From Poa pratensis (taxonomy: Eukaryota; Streptophyta; Magnoliopsida; Poales; Poaceae): a DNA stretch of 64,000 nucleotides. Shown here piece by piece: positions 1 through 11,647 of this stretch. A program made the translations under genes and the position numbers. The stretch is from NCBI GenBank assembly GCA_947311845.1, contig CAMZMU010000069.1:8115875-8179874 (forward strand), written 5' to 3'. How positions within the stretch are numbered: the stretch's first letter is position 1; each line of letters opens with the position of its first letter. The notes beneath the pieces were generated by a model. It did no database searches. It saw nothing but the letters and a program-made list of their open reading frames with translations, and was not told the origin of the DNA.

Positions 1-2747
1 CTTTCCTAGGAAGAAGATTAAGCCACCTTATGATTCTATTGTTCGAACAAATACAATGTTGATGCTTCTTCACTTGGTAATACTTGATGCATGCTTTGTG
101 CCTAGCTAAAAGGCGTTAAAGAAAAGCGCTTATGGGAGGCAACCCATTTTATTTTTCTGCAATTTTTCTTTTATTGAGTCAAGGAGTTTGTTTACTTCTG
201 TAGCAACTCCTTTGTATCTTTATTTTCTCGCATTGTTGTGCCAAGAGTAGCCTCTAATGATAAGATGATGCTTAATTTTGATTGCTGCGCAGAAACAGAT
301 TTTTGCTGTTCACTGTACGAAATTCCTAAAATCACCAGATTGTTAAAAATCTGAAATTTTTGTGCGTAATCTTTATGAATGTCTGAAACTTTCATTAGTT
401 CAGAGTTTCTCGATCTGAGCGTCGTAAGTGCCTCGAAAAAATTCGTCTTTGCGGACTGTTCTGTTTTAGACAGATTATGCCTTTTTATTTTTCGCATTCT
501 CTCTTTTACTAGTGTTGAGTGAAATTCTTTTTTGGGTGGAAGAGCTTCACATAACATCAGTGGCTGTAGCTAATGTTTAAAGTAACAAATCATATTGCGT
601 CTTTATAGAACATGTGAATTTTTGATTATGCACTAACCCTCTAATGAGATCTACTTTGAGTTTGGTGTGACGGAAGTTTTCAAGGGTCAAGAGAGAAGGA
701 TGATATAATAGGATCAAGAAGAGTGAAGAGCTTAAGCTTGGGGAGGCTCCCATGGATCTCCCCAGCATATTTCAAGAAGACTCAAGCGTCTAAGCTTGGG
801 GATGCCCAAGGCATCCCCTTCTTCATCGTCAAAATTATCAGGTCATCTCTAGTGAAACTATATTTTAATTCTTTCACATCATATGTGCTTTTCTTGGAGC
901 GTCTGTGTGCTTTTATTTTCAGTATTGCTTTTATTTTCAATAAAGCTTGACTGGACCCTAGCATTCTTGATTGGGAGAGAGACACGCTCCGCTTTTTCAT
1001 GAGAATACTCCTATTCTTCACTTATATTTGTTGAGTATTCATATCTAGCGCTGTTCAGCTTTTAGCTCTTGTTTTCATGTATCTCTTGTCAGAGCTATTA
1101 GCTTTCTTTTGTAGAAAGTACTCTCTTGCTTCACTTATATTTGTTTGGAGAGTTGATGAAATAAATTGATTGGTGTTTGGTTGGTTCAGAAAATGTTGCA
1201 TGTGGTAATTGGTATAAGGAAAAACTTGCTTAATCTTGTAGATCACTAAAATGGATAACTTGATGCTTGTCAATTGTTTTGAGTTAACAAGTAGATCATG
1301 ATTAAATTGTGCATCACATGAGTTAAGCCTATTAGTGAAGAACTACCGTAAAGCTTGTTGAAAATTTGGTTTGCATCGGTGGTACCTCTAAGGTCTAGAT
1401 ATTTTCTAATAACAGGGTTTGGTTAACAAGGAAGACGGTATGAAGTCTTATAACGTTTGCAATATGTTTGTCATATAAAACTTGGTGTACGGGTTGATAT
1501 TCTTGTTTGCTTACATAACCTTGCTAGCCTAAACTCTGTACTGAGAGGGAATGCTTCTCGTGCATCCAAATCCTTGAGCCAAAATCCATGCCATTTGTGT
1601 CCACCATAACTACCTATATGTGGTATTTCCTTGCCACTCCAAGTAAATTTTTCATGTGCTACCTTTAAATTATTCAAAATGTTATTATTCCCTTTTTGTG
1701 TCAATGTTTACTAGCTCATGAGGAATTAGTGTGGTTATTCTTTATTCTATTTGTCGAGTGGACTTTTACACCTGGACTAGTGGCATATACATCCGCTTAT
1801 CCAATAACTTGCAAAAAGAGCTGGCAACGGGGTGCCCAGTCCCAATTAATTACAACTTTAACCAATTAATTCTCTTCACACTTTTGCCCTGATTCATCAG
1901 TAAGCAATGACAAACAGTGAAATACCTGAATGTGTGTAAACCAAAGAGAAAGAGGGATGATCTGCCTTGCTGGTAGAAATAACGTCCTTCATGGGAGCCG
2001 CTCTTAAAAGTCCGTTCGACAGGTAGAATACTGTTCTCACCCGCTACCATTCGTTGACAATTAACAAACACCTCTCAAAAATAGATACTCCTCCATGGTA
2101 TGTGATTGATGGAAGGCACCCGAGGATTCGGTTAGCCATGGCTTGTGTTAGCAAGGTTGGGAGGAGTATCAAATATTTTATGCAATCTCTATATGCTTTC
2201 AAAAACCTAAAAGCTCTAGCACATGATTTAATCCCTGCTTCCCTCTGCGAAGGGCCTTTCTTTTACTTTTATGTTGAGTCAGTTTTCCTATTCTTTCTGT
2301 CTTCCACAAGCAAACACTAGTGTCAACTTTGTTACAACATGCGTTATATGCAATGTATTGGACTTGTTATACTACTTTGTGTTGACAATATCCATGAGAT
2401 AAATATGTTGAAAGTTGAAGCAAATGCTGAAACTAAATTCTTCCTTTGTGTTGATTAAATACCTTTTGTTAGAAACTATTGCTTTATGAGTTAACACTTA
2501 TGCAAAACTGTTTGATGCTTGTCTCGAAAGTACTATTCATGAAAACGTTTAGCTTGTGTGATTCATTGTTTACTCATTATCTATTTGGTAGCAAATTATA
2601 GACCATTGACTTGGATCACTTCATTCATTTACATGTGCCTTGCAATATTATATGATCAAGATTATGATAGTAGCATGTCACCTCAAAAATTATTTGTTTT
2701 TATCGTTTACCTACTCGAGGACGAGTAGGAACTAAGCTTGGGGATGC
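1..2747 (+). mobile_element. Gypsy-type LTR retrotransposon, 3' internal region (copy A)
   Basis: This is the downstream internal region of an LTR element. It starts just after the protease-like coding segment (compare 16074-16418 in unit B) and runs through about 2.6 kb without convincing coding sequence. It ends in a purine-rich tract, AAGCTTGGGGATGC, directly before the LTR start TGATACGTC, which fits a polypurine tract. No reverse transcriptase or integrase motif is seen here, so the element looks non-autonomous. The small ORFs in this interval are not supported as genes. Confidence 0.75.
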
Positions 2748-4403
2748 TGATACGTCTCAAACGTATCTATAATTTTTGATGTTCCATGCTTGTTTTATAC
2801 CAATTGCTACATGTTTTGCATCTACTTTATATCACTTTTATACATTTTTTGGGACTAACCTATTAACAAGATGCCGAAGTGCCAGTTCCTGTTTTCTGCT
2901 GTTTTTGTATTCCAGAAAAGCTAGTCTGGAAATATTCTCGGAATTGGACGAAACTACACGGGGGTGCCTATTTTTCCAGAACACGCCTGACGGAGCGAAG
3001 GAGCAGCAGAGGAGGGCCACCAGGAGGCCACACGCACCAGGGCGCGGCCCCCCTCTGCCGCGCCCTGGGTGGTGTGGGCCCCTCGGGGGTCCGCAGCCGC
3101 CGCCCTTTCGCCTACTTATTCCCCCCGACGCGAAAACCCTAAGTACCTGAGCAAATATCCACGAAAAGTTCCAGAGACGCCGCCGTCGTCAACCCTAGCT
3201 CGGGAGGGTTCAGAACCTCTTCCCGGCACCCTGCCGGAGAGGGGAATCGTCACCGGAGGCTTCTACATCGCCATGCCTGCCTCCGGAGTGATGCGTGAGT
3301 AGTTCATCCTTGGACTACGGGTCCATAGCAGTAGCTAGATGGTTGTCTCTCCACTTTGTGCCATCATGTTTAGATCTTGTGAGCTGCCCTACATGATCAA
3401 GATCATATTATTGTAATGCTACATGTTGTGTTTGCTGGGATCCGATGAATATTGAATATTATGTCAAGTTGATTATCAATCTATCTTATATGTTATTTAA
3501 GATCTTGCATGCTTTCCGTTACTCGTAGATGCTTTGGCCAAGTAGATGCTTGTAACTCCAAGAGAGAGTATTTATGCTAGATAGTGGGTTCATGTCTCCG
3601 TTTAACCTGGGACAGTGACAGAAAGTTCTAAGGTTGTGGATGTGCTGTTGCCACTAGGGATAACCTAACGATGCTATGTCCACGGCATATGTGTTTGTTT
3701 ACATTACGCACTTTACTTAATGCAATTATCCGTTGCTTGCAACTTAATACCAACGGGGGACTCGGATGACAACCCGGCGGTGGATTATTAGTCATAGATG
3801 CTGTTGGATAACGATCTATGTATTATGTCGTAATGCCCAATTAAATATCATAGTAGTCAACATGTCATGTATATGCATTGTCATGCGCTCACTATTCGTC
3901 AATTGCCCAGCTGTAATTTGTTCACCCAACATGTTAGTTATCTTTTATGGAGAGACACCACTAGTGAACTGTGGACCCCGGTCCATTCTTTTACACTGAT
4001 TAAACAACCACAAACTGCAAACTGTTCCTTTTTCATTCTCTGCAATTTAATACTCATTTTCCACACCATACGTTTAATCCTTTGTTTTCAGCAAGCCAGT
4101 GAGATTGACAACCTCACTGTTTCGTTGGGGCAAAGTAGTTTGATTGTGTTGTGTGCAGATTCCACGTCAACAGTCCAGACTCCCTGCGACAGCTATTTTT
4201 CTGGCGCCGTTGACAACCTTCTGAAGAGTTGCTGCTCCTACTGGTTCGATAACCTTGGTTTCTTTCTGAGGGAAAACTTGCTGCTGACTACATCATACCT
4301 TCCTCTTGGGGTCTCCCAACGAACGTGTGTTTCACGTCATCAGGGTTCGACACTCTTATTTATCGAAAGTACTACGATACACCCCTATACTTGTGGGTCA
4401 TCA
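2748..4403 (+). mobile_element. 3' LTR of gypsy-type element (copy A)
   Basis: The 1656-bp LTR begins TGATACGTCTC and ends CTTGTGGGTCATCA, the TG...CA termini typical of many Triticeae gypsy LTRs. The middle carries a GC-rich stretch (about 2990-3250) and an AT-rich 3' half. The 5' part of the element is not in this unit, so no target-site duplication can be tested. The last ~40 bp, ACTACGATACACCCCTATAC and onward, resemble in reverse complement the start of the solo LTR at 12286, so the two belong to related families. Confidence 0.8.
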
Positions 4404-5700
4404 TTTTGCCATACGTAGTTACCGTTTTTTTTAGCATTTGGTATATAGTTTTAGTGAACACGCAAATATTAGCAATTTGAAGTATTTGAATATGTTTGTA
4501 GTTGACATGAATTTTTAACTGTAATTAGAGAAAATGTATCTGAGTTATATCCAAATGTAGAACCAATTTTAATTTTTTTAGAAATGGTAAGTTAAATTCG
4601 AATAATTCACGAATCTAATGTTTGGTTATGTTTGTTTGTTGGTATAAATAATTAATTTAGCTTCGTAATCAGAAGATGTGCATTATATGAGCATTTAGTA
4701 AAGTGAGTACATAATTTGAGAAATTGCATCTGAATTCATATTTGAGAAAGTTGATTTAGTTTTTTGCCAATATTTGCTTAGTTGAGATGGTCAATTAGAG
4801 TTCATAATCAGAGGAATACGTAGTGTGAGCATTTGTTAAATTCAACTTTACATAATTCTGGGGAGTGCATTTGGTTTTTTCTTCAAATATTGACCAATTA
4901 ACAATGTTCCAACTTTTTTTTCATGCAAATAATTGGCCTTTTTTGTGTTAGCATGCTGATATATTTTAGATTATCTCCGATTTTTTAAGCAAATTGAACT
5001 GTTAAAAAATTATTAATTTTAAATTTGAGTCTATAATGAGTGGGAATGCACATTTATTCATTTGGATTCCATAGGTAGAGAATTTTTTTTAAATTCAACT
5101 CCATATAATTGGAGGAAGTGTATATAGAATTGTTCTAACTTTTTACCAAATTGAGATGTCAATAGGTGTTTTTTTTTGTGTGAGCATGTTGATACATTCT
5201 AGAATTTGTGGCCGGGTATTTATAGGATTTTTACTGTTTTCTATTTGGGGGGGGGGGGGGGGGGGGGGGGGGGCGGGGGGGGGAATTGGCTCAAATGGTA
5301 AAAAAATGATCATATTTCGTATTTTTTTCGAAAATATGAAATATGTAAACATCAAATGAGAGTTCAAATGGTCGAATAGATTTAAAAATCGTACAATTTG
5401 GAATTTATTAAAATTTGTTTTTTTAGTGTTTACCAAATGATGAGGTTTGAAAGTCGTATAAAAGTTTGAGGTATCTAAATTTGTAATTTTAGTTGGAATG
5501 GTCCAATATGTTTTTTTTTCGAATAACATATCCAAATATAGGCCAATTTGAATTAGTCAATCTTAATTGTTTTTTTTTCCAAATAGTAGTTAACATTTTT
5601 TCCATAGCATTTCGATATATTTTAAATATTTTGTGGATGGGTATTTGCGACGTGTAATTTTTTTGAATTTGTAATATTTTTCATTTGTTGAAATTTTGTG
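4404..5700. other. AT-rich low-complexity intergenic block (copy A)
   Basis: No gene is recognised. The block contains degenerate repeats: phrases such as TTTACCAAATTGAGATG, CATTTATTCATTTGGATTCC and AAATTCAACTCCATATA recur here and in unit B. Unit B carries about 505 bp more in this block (about 21502-22006), including a second copy of a roughly 235-bp repeat, so unit A has probably lost it. Confidence 0.6.
5247..5283 (+). repeat. Poly-G tract, 27 G then C then 9 G
   Basis: A nearly pure guanine run of 37 bases. The same place in unit B (about 22049-22064) has only 9 G, C and 6 G, so the tract differs greatly in length between copies. It could form a G-quadruplex. Its length is also where assembly is least reliable. 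Confidence 0.85.
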
Positions 5701-6476
5701 AAGCAGTGGGGCCCGCCATGTTGTTTTTTTTTGCATTTTCTAGATTATTATGTGAGGGGAAAAACAGGCAGCCTGGGCCCACGCTGGCGTCGTGATGACG
5801 TCAGCAGTGGCCAGGGCTGCCGCGCCGGCGGCGACAACGACGGCGCCGCCGCGTCGGAGCGAGCTGGGAAGCACCGCTAGGCGCGTCGGGCGCGGCTCCG
5901 CGCGGGATACCCGCGGGTGGCAGCGCGGCCACAGCTGGTGGCCGGAATCGTCGCCGGCGACGTCGAATCGCGGCGGTGGACGAAACTGACGCCGGCGAAG
6001 ATTCCGTCGTTCATGCGTCGTCCCAGCACGCGTCCGTCAGCGACGACGAAGAGGGGCCGACGGCGAAGCCTCCTGCGTCGATGGATCCGTCGGGGAGGGC
6101 CGGAGCGGCGGTGGCGTGCGCCGGCGCCGTCGCGGCGAACTCCGCATCGCACGGAAGGAGAAGGAGAGAGGGGGTGTGAGAGCATTTTTTGCGGTTTCGT
6201 CTGTCACTTTTTCGTAATTTGCAAATTGGTCCACCACCTCGCGAAATCGTGGATTGCGGAGCATCTGTTGGACTTGTGAGGGATTTTTTAGCAAAAGGGT
6301 GACGGGGTGTGCGTGCGGGCCGTAGGATCATCAATGGACGGCGCGGATCGTACTGTTCAACACTGTTCTTAGCTACAGTAACTACTGTTGCCAGGAACAG
6401 TGCATGGGTTGCTCTCCGATCGCTAAAGTGACCATCTTTCATATAGTTAGTGATGGAGGAACAGAGAGTGGAGTTT
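5701..6476. other. GC-rich block followed by AT-rich tail (copy A)
   Basis: About 5700-6260 is very GC-rich with open frames on both strands. These frames are Arg/Ala/Pro-rich, and several are shifted by indels relative to unit B (about 22490-23040), so they are not conserved coding sequence. The style (GGGCCCGCC, then CATCAATGGACGGC and ACTACTGTTGCC toward the end) resembles terminal regions of Mutator- or CACTA-like elements, but no terminal repeats were matched. Confidence 0.4.
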
Positions 6477-6798
6477 TGTAGGCCGAGCTATGTGTAGCTC
6501 TTTTTTCAAAAATTTAAAATTTTCATTTTACGTTTCACAAAATTTGGGGAAATCCCAAATGTAGATAGCGATATGATATACAAGTGTGCACATTTTCAAT
6601 TTGTTACATTTTAGGATTGGCAAAAATGACAAAAGGGTGGATCTTGGTGGTGAACAATACACAGTTCAAAAACTTGAAATTTGCCAGATTTATCTTTTTT
6701 GTACAGTCTAGAATAATGCGTATTTTGGATTGAGAATTTTTTGAAACAAGTCCCGATTTTGAATTTTGAAAAAAAAACTATGTGTAGCTCAGGCTACA
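6477..6798. mobile_element. MITE-like element with imperfect terminal inverted repeats (copy A)
   Basis: The left end TGTAGGCCGAGCTATGTGTA and the reverse complement of the right end, TGTAGCCTGAGCTACACATA, match over about 20 bp with a few mismatches. A shared T-rich stretch ending CAAAATT follows both. The 322-bp interior is AT-rich and non-coding. No clear target-site duplication was identified, so the superfamily is open. Confidence 0.55.
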
Positions 6799-7304
6799 TT
6801 ATCACTTTCCGCCAGATTGGTCCAGGTGATAATCGTGGTCTAAGGTCGCCCTGGTGAACCCAGCTCAGCAAACTCAAAAGAATTAAAAAATAAAGGTGAA
6901 CCAGCTCTGCTGCAGACCACGATTCTCAGCGAATCCTTACAGGGTGCGGTAATAGCCGGCATCATGTCATCGGAGACCGGCGCCACAGCCAACGACCGGC
7001 GTGGTACCGCAGTTGCAGCTTGTGGAGGTGAGCTTACAGGCAACTCAACTTCTAACATGTGTACACTATTTTCACGCAAGATTTGCAAGAACAGCCAAGT
7101 ACCACGATTCATCGTAAAGCATCTCTCCATTTTATTACCACTGTTGTGCAAGCTGCGGTACAGAAAAACAACCTCGTAATGAACTAGCGCAACAACGGTA
7201 CTGCATCTGCATACCAAAGTTTAGTCTCAAACCGGGAAGATATAGAAGTGCAACACACGATTGGGTACAGACTACAGAGTAGAGAGTACAGAGCTAGGCA
7301 AGGC
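6799..7304. other. 3' flank / 3' UTR of annexin gene (copy A)
   Basis: This is the sequence downstream of the minus-strand annexin stop codon. An AATAAA hexamer on the minus strand (7131-7136) lies about 170 bp past the stop and is a plausible poly(A) signal. The part below about 6900 shows nothing recognisable. Confidence 0.5.
7131..7136 (-). promoter_or_regulatory. Putative annexin poly(A) signal AATAAA (copy A)
   Basis: The minus strand reads GGTAATAAAATGG about 170 nt after the annexin stop. The hexamer and spacing are typical of a near-upstream element, and it is conserved in unit B at 23910-23915. Transcript evidence is needed to place the true cleavage site. Confidence 0.4.
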
Positions 7305-9736
7305 TCACTCCTGGCCAAGAAGGGCGAGGAGCATGCCCTCGTAGTCCCCGGAGGTGTCCCCGGCGATCGCCTTTTCCAGGGGAACACTGTTCCTCTTATG
7401 GTACGCCTCTTTTATCAGCTTCAGGTCCACCTCGGCGCGGGTAGTGATGATCCTTGTGAGGGCGCTCTCATCAGTCCCGTTCCCTGCAATGGCTAACCTA
7501 GCAACCTTCTCGAAGTACCTGTCGGGGCAAGTGAAGCACCGGATCACTGCCCGCAGGGTTTTCAAGAACTCGTCTTTGGGGTCAGCCTTGAGGTCCTGTA
7601 AAAAGCGAGAATGTTAGAAGGCAAGCAGAGCAAGATAGATCACGCGAAAGCATGTACTAGAATTTTGCTGAATATTATCAGCTAATAATTAAACTGACGA
7701 AAGAAGAGCAGAAACCTCTAGAATTTCACTATATCAGCAACTACAAGAACAAAACTGAACAAAGCAGAGCAGAAAGATGCAGATGGAAAATTATCCAAAA
7801 TTGAGCCGAGTAGGTTGAGCCTGAATGCTCCTATCAGGCAGATAATGTAGAGACTATTGTTGATCACCACCCATTAGCACCAATATGGGGTAAAAATATG
7901 CTATATGTACCATATAAAAGGACTGAATTTAGTTGTAGTAAAATGCAGTGCAAAGAAACTCTGGATTTGCAACGGTGAAAGGGAAAGAAAAAACAGAGCA
8001 CAAGATCTGAATGAGAAAGCTTGAGTATATGGTATAGAATATGGGGGGCTATATATGTACCATATAAGATGACTGAATCTAACTGTAGTAGAATGCACGA
8101 AAAGAAACTCTGGATTTTTAACGGTAAACTGAAAGAAAAAACAGAGCACAAGATCTGTATGCACCTTAGTGATGGGGTGACCAAATGAATCATTGTAACT
8201 ATTGAATGTTGCAAGCAGCTGAGCTTTGCTCCTAGTGGTGAGGATTCTGATGATCTCATCATCACCATAAGCCTTATGCTCGATCTTCTCATGCAGTATT
8301 TTGGCTTCTGAGTGTGCTAGCCTTGTGTTGACCTCTGGTCCTTCATAGCGGTACGCACTTACAAGTGGCACCAACAGCTGAAACAAAGAAAAAGAAAGAT
8401 AAGGTCTCTGTTAGCTAACGTGTGCACTGCTTGTCGTAAAACAGAGTAAAGCGTGAATGAAATGGAGGGCCAAAATAACTTGTAGAGTAGAATATCCTAA
8501 CAACGTTTATGCGTATCAAGGTTGTGTTAAGACTAATAATACATCAAAAACCAGACAATGACCCTGGACGGAGTATCCAAAGACAACATCGCTTTCTTAT
8601 CTGATTAGAATGAAGCCTAAAAAAAATCTGATGCTTCATTTCGTAAAATTTAAATTTCACAAGTCAACAGCATGCAACATCGAAGAAACGATCGCAGTTT
8701 TTCAAAGAACACAGAATAATTTACAGAGGACCCACAACAATTTTTTCAGCAAAAATATCTATAGAATTTATATTATCATAATAGTAAATATTTATATCCA
8801 TAAACGTACTGTCATTTTTATTAGATTACAGGGCAAATCCACCATAACTGACACCACAACTCGTTGACATTAAAACAGAGTAGCAAATAGTTTCGGCTAA
8901 CAACCATGGATCCATTTTCACATGTGCAGGAGCTTGAATCAACATTAGAGAACAGGTGATCAAGCTTCAATTCACAGTTCATTTTTGCCCCGAAGGATTT
9001 AGAAGTTAGCACATGTCAAAAGTCAAAACAATCGCCCACATAGGTGCATAGCAGACCATGGTACACTGATCATTCAGAAGGAAACAAATGCGCTACCTTG
9101 CGGAAGTCGCCGGTGACGTGGGCGGCGACATCCTCCTCGAGGGAGCGCTTGAAGCGGTCATGGTAGGCCTGCCTGACGGCGAAGAGCTGCGCGGAGCCTC
9201 GCGCGCAGGCGATCTCCACCAGCACGGGGCTCCCGGGCTGCCACTTCCTGGCGCCCTCGTTGGCCAGCACCGCGTCCCGCTCCGCCGGGTCCAGCGTCCA
9301 CAGGATCACGGCCCTCTGGTCCCAAAACAGAAACGCGCGATCAGAGATCTGGAAACGCTCGCGCGAACTAAGGAAAAGCGCGTGCTGGTTACCTCGAAGT
9401 CGCCGGAGATCTCGTCGGTGACGCTCCGCAGCAGCTCCTCGCCGTAGGTTTCGGCGTAGGCCTTGCGGATGGCTTTGCGCTGCGCGGCGTCGCGGTGGCC
9501 CAGAATGGAGACGATCAGCGCCTCGTTCGTGCCCCAACCTGCACGCACGCACACGGATAAAACAGAGCACACACGCAGACAGAGACAGATCAGACGACGA
9601 TCGCGCGGAGAAATGGAGAGAAAATTGACGACGAGGCGATGGTGTGCGGTGGCAGCTTACCTTCGAAGGCCTTGCGGAGCTGCTCGCAGTCGTCGGCGAC
9701 GGCGGGGACGGAGGAGGGGACGGTGAGGGTCGCCAT
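7305..9736 (-). CDS. Annexin, D1-type (copy A), five exons, intact
   Basis: The exons are 9661-9736, 9393-9538, 9097-9315, 8165-8377 and 7305-7595. All junctions are GT-AG, and 945 bp encode 314 residues, the usual plant annexin length. Four annexin repeats are visible. Repeat I has the calcium site GWGTNE (26-31) ending in GDFE (71-74), and repeat IV has GNGTDE (256-261). Repeats II and III lack the GxGT loop, as in other plant annexins. His40 and Cys111 match the positions discussed for Arabidopsis AnnAt1, and Cys238 and Cys241 are also present. The repeat III IRI segment is [10 protein letters not shown]. Plant annexins bind acidic phospholipids with calcium and act at membranes in calcium and redox signalling. 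There is no signal peptide, consistent with a cytosolic, membrane-binding protein. The start codon opens with MATLTVP, as in cereal annexins, and has an in-frame first exon of 76 bp. Identity as an annexin is firm; the orthologue number is not assigned. Confidence 0.95.
7897..8164 (-). repeat. ~150-bp tandem duplication inside annexin intron 4 (copy A)
   Basis: The stretch containing ATGTACCATATAA, AAGAAACTCTGGATTT and AACAGAGCACAAGATCTG occurs twice, about 150 bp apart (roughly 7897-8018 and 8047-8164). The copy nearest exon 4 abuts its 5' splice site at 8163-8164. The repeat is shared by both annexin copies, so it predates the segmental duplication. Confidence 0.75.
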
Positions 9737-10108
9737 GGGATGCGGGATCTCGAGATGTGCTGCGGGGATTGCGCGTTTCTGTAGGGAATGAGGAGGAGTC
9801 GAGGGGGCTATTAAAATGGAAGCGATCGGGTTTAAGGAAGGAAAGAAGTCGGTGGGGTGGGTGCCACGATAATTAGTGGAGGCGCAGCGATGATCCGATC
9901 TGGATCACCTGTATCACTGTACTGGGCGCATGATACACGCTTGGCCGGCCTCCTGATCTGGGAAGATCTCGAAGCAGCTTAAGCGCTAAGTCTGCAGCGA
10001 TCGATGTACTAATAATAATAATTGAAATGTGTAATGCCTGCATTGGTCATATACAGCTGACATGTTTACAAAGATTATCTTAAAAAGAAGCTAGCAGTTC
10101 ATAGTGAG
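9737..10108 (-). promoter_or_regulatory. Annexin 5' flank with TATA-like box (copy A)
   Basis: This is the only unique upstream DNA of the gene before the retroposon at 10121. The minus strand reads ATTTTAATAG at 9808-9817, about 75 bp upstream of the ATG, which could serve as a TATA element. The retroposon therefore sits within about 385 bp of the start codon, and any distal promoter elements lie beyond it. Confidence 0.45.
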
Positions 10109-10120
10109 AGTGAGAAACCG

Positions 10121-11635
10121 GAACGCCCGTCTCGCGACCTCCTCCACGAAACCCTAGCCGCCACCGCGTCCTCGCCGCCACGCCCGCGCCGGCCGGCCGG
10201 CCGCGCCGCCCCCTCCTCTCACCTTCTCTCGCGACCGGGTCGCCCCCGCGCGGGCGCCCGGCCGCGCCGCCGCAGCCTCCCAAGAGCTCCCTTTTCTTCC
10301 TTTCTCCGCGGCCGCCGTCGGCGTGTGTCGCCGGGCTTGGCCCGGGCAGCATCGGCGGCGGCGTCATGCTTCTCCCCCTTCGGTGGTCTCCTCGCGCGGG
10401 GCGGCGGGGCGCCGGGAAGTGTCCCTAGGCGACGGCGGCTCGGCTTCAAGGCAGAGGCTTCCTCTGCTGCCGGTGGTGCGAGCTCAGCGGCGCCGGGCGG
10501 TGTCCCTAGGCGACGGCGGCTCGGCTACAAGGCAGAGGTTTCTTCTGCTGCCGGTGGTGAGTGCTCAGTGGCGGCGCCGCCGTTGGTGGTGCGGGTAGCT
10601 TGGGTTCGGCCATGGCCCTGCAGGCCCAGATCTGGGCCCTTTCGGGCCCGATCTAGGTCGTGCGGGTCCAAGCTCGACCCGACTACCCGGTTTGACTGAG
10701 GTACGATGCCTGTGACGGAGTGGCGGTGACGACGCCGCGTCTTCTGCAGCGTGGCGGCGGGAGCTTCACGGACCCTTCTGGGTCCGGCCGGGCCTTTGAT
10801 GCCGAACTAGAGGGTAGCAGCGGCGACGGCTTACGTGCAGCAGCGTGGTGGCGGAGACTTCACGGACCCTTTCAGGGGCCTGCCCGGCCTGGTTTGTCTC
10901 TACTACCGCGTCCGGTCAGCACCCGCCGATGGCGGTGGAGGTAGTCCTCCAGGTGGTTGTGCTGATGCCGCCCTCCGGCTCTAGTGGCCTGGTGTGCTCT
11001 TGTGTGCTGCGTCCGGTCGGTTACCGTCTATGGCGGTGGAGGTTGATCCCTCCCACGTGGATGTGGTACTGCCGCTCTGTCTATGGCAGGTCTTTCTCAG
11101 TTCGACCGGCCGTGCAGTGCTTGCCATGGTGATACGACGATGGTGACCTCAATTCCGTGGTGGCGTTTGTTGGTGGGTGGCAAGATGGGTGGAGCGCTTC
11201 GGATTGTCCAGGGAAGTGGTTTTTTCGAGGTCGGGAGAAATCCCTGTCATTGACACTGACGCGGTGACGCTTGTGAGTGTCGATGTTCCTTCCTGAAGGC
11301 GTCGGATGTACCTCTTCCCCACTACCTGTAGCGTACCGGGGGAAACCCTAGGACCAGTCCGGGCAGCAGCAGCGTCAGCGTTGTTTTCCTTCTTGGAGGT
11401 GTTGCTTGGTACGCGGCGATTCAGAGTGCTAGGATAGTGGTGGGCCTTTGCCGGAGAGAACGCAGCGGTTGCGAGTCACTTTGTTTTCGTTGATCCTCCA
11501 ATGTCGGCATTGTTTTCTTCTCTTTTTCTTTTTCTTTCTTTTGGGCGTGACTGTGCTGTTTTGCCCCAGCAGTGGTCTCAAACTTGTATCGGGTGGTTGC
11601 TATATTAATATAGCGGGGCGAAAGCCTATTTCTTC
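10121..11635 (+). mobile_element. Non-autonomous non-LTR retroposon with 12-bp target duplication (copy A)
   Basis: The 1515-bp insert is flanked by the direct repeat AGTGAGAAACCG (10109-10120 and 11636-11647). It starts with a GC-rich, leader-like sequence (AAACCCTAGCCGCC near the left end) and ends TAATATAGCGGGGCGAAAGCC, a 3' end style of cereal LINE-type elements. It has no long poly(A) and no reverse transcriptase frame. A motif of about 85 bp containing CCTAGGCGACGGCGGCTCGG is repeated twice internally. It is best called a LINE-derived non-autonomous element; a decayed retrogene is an alternative. Confidence 0.6.
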
Positions 11636-11647
11636 AGTGAGAAACCG

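Noticed and set aside
2776..3302. ORFs in the LTR GC-rich part (and 19078-19600)
   Set aside because: They are inside LTRs and change frame between copies.
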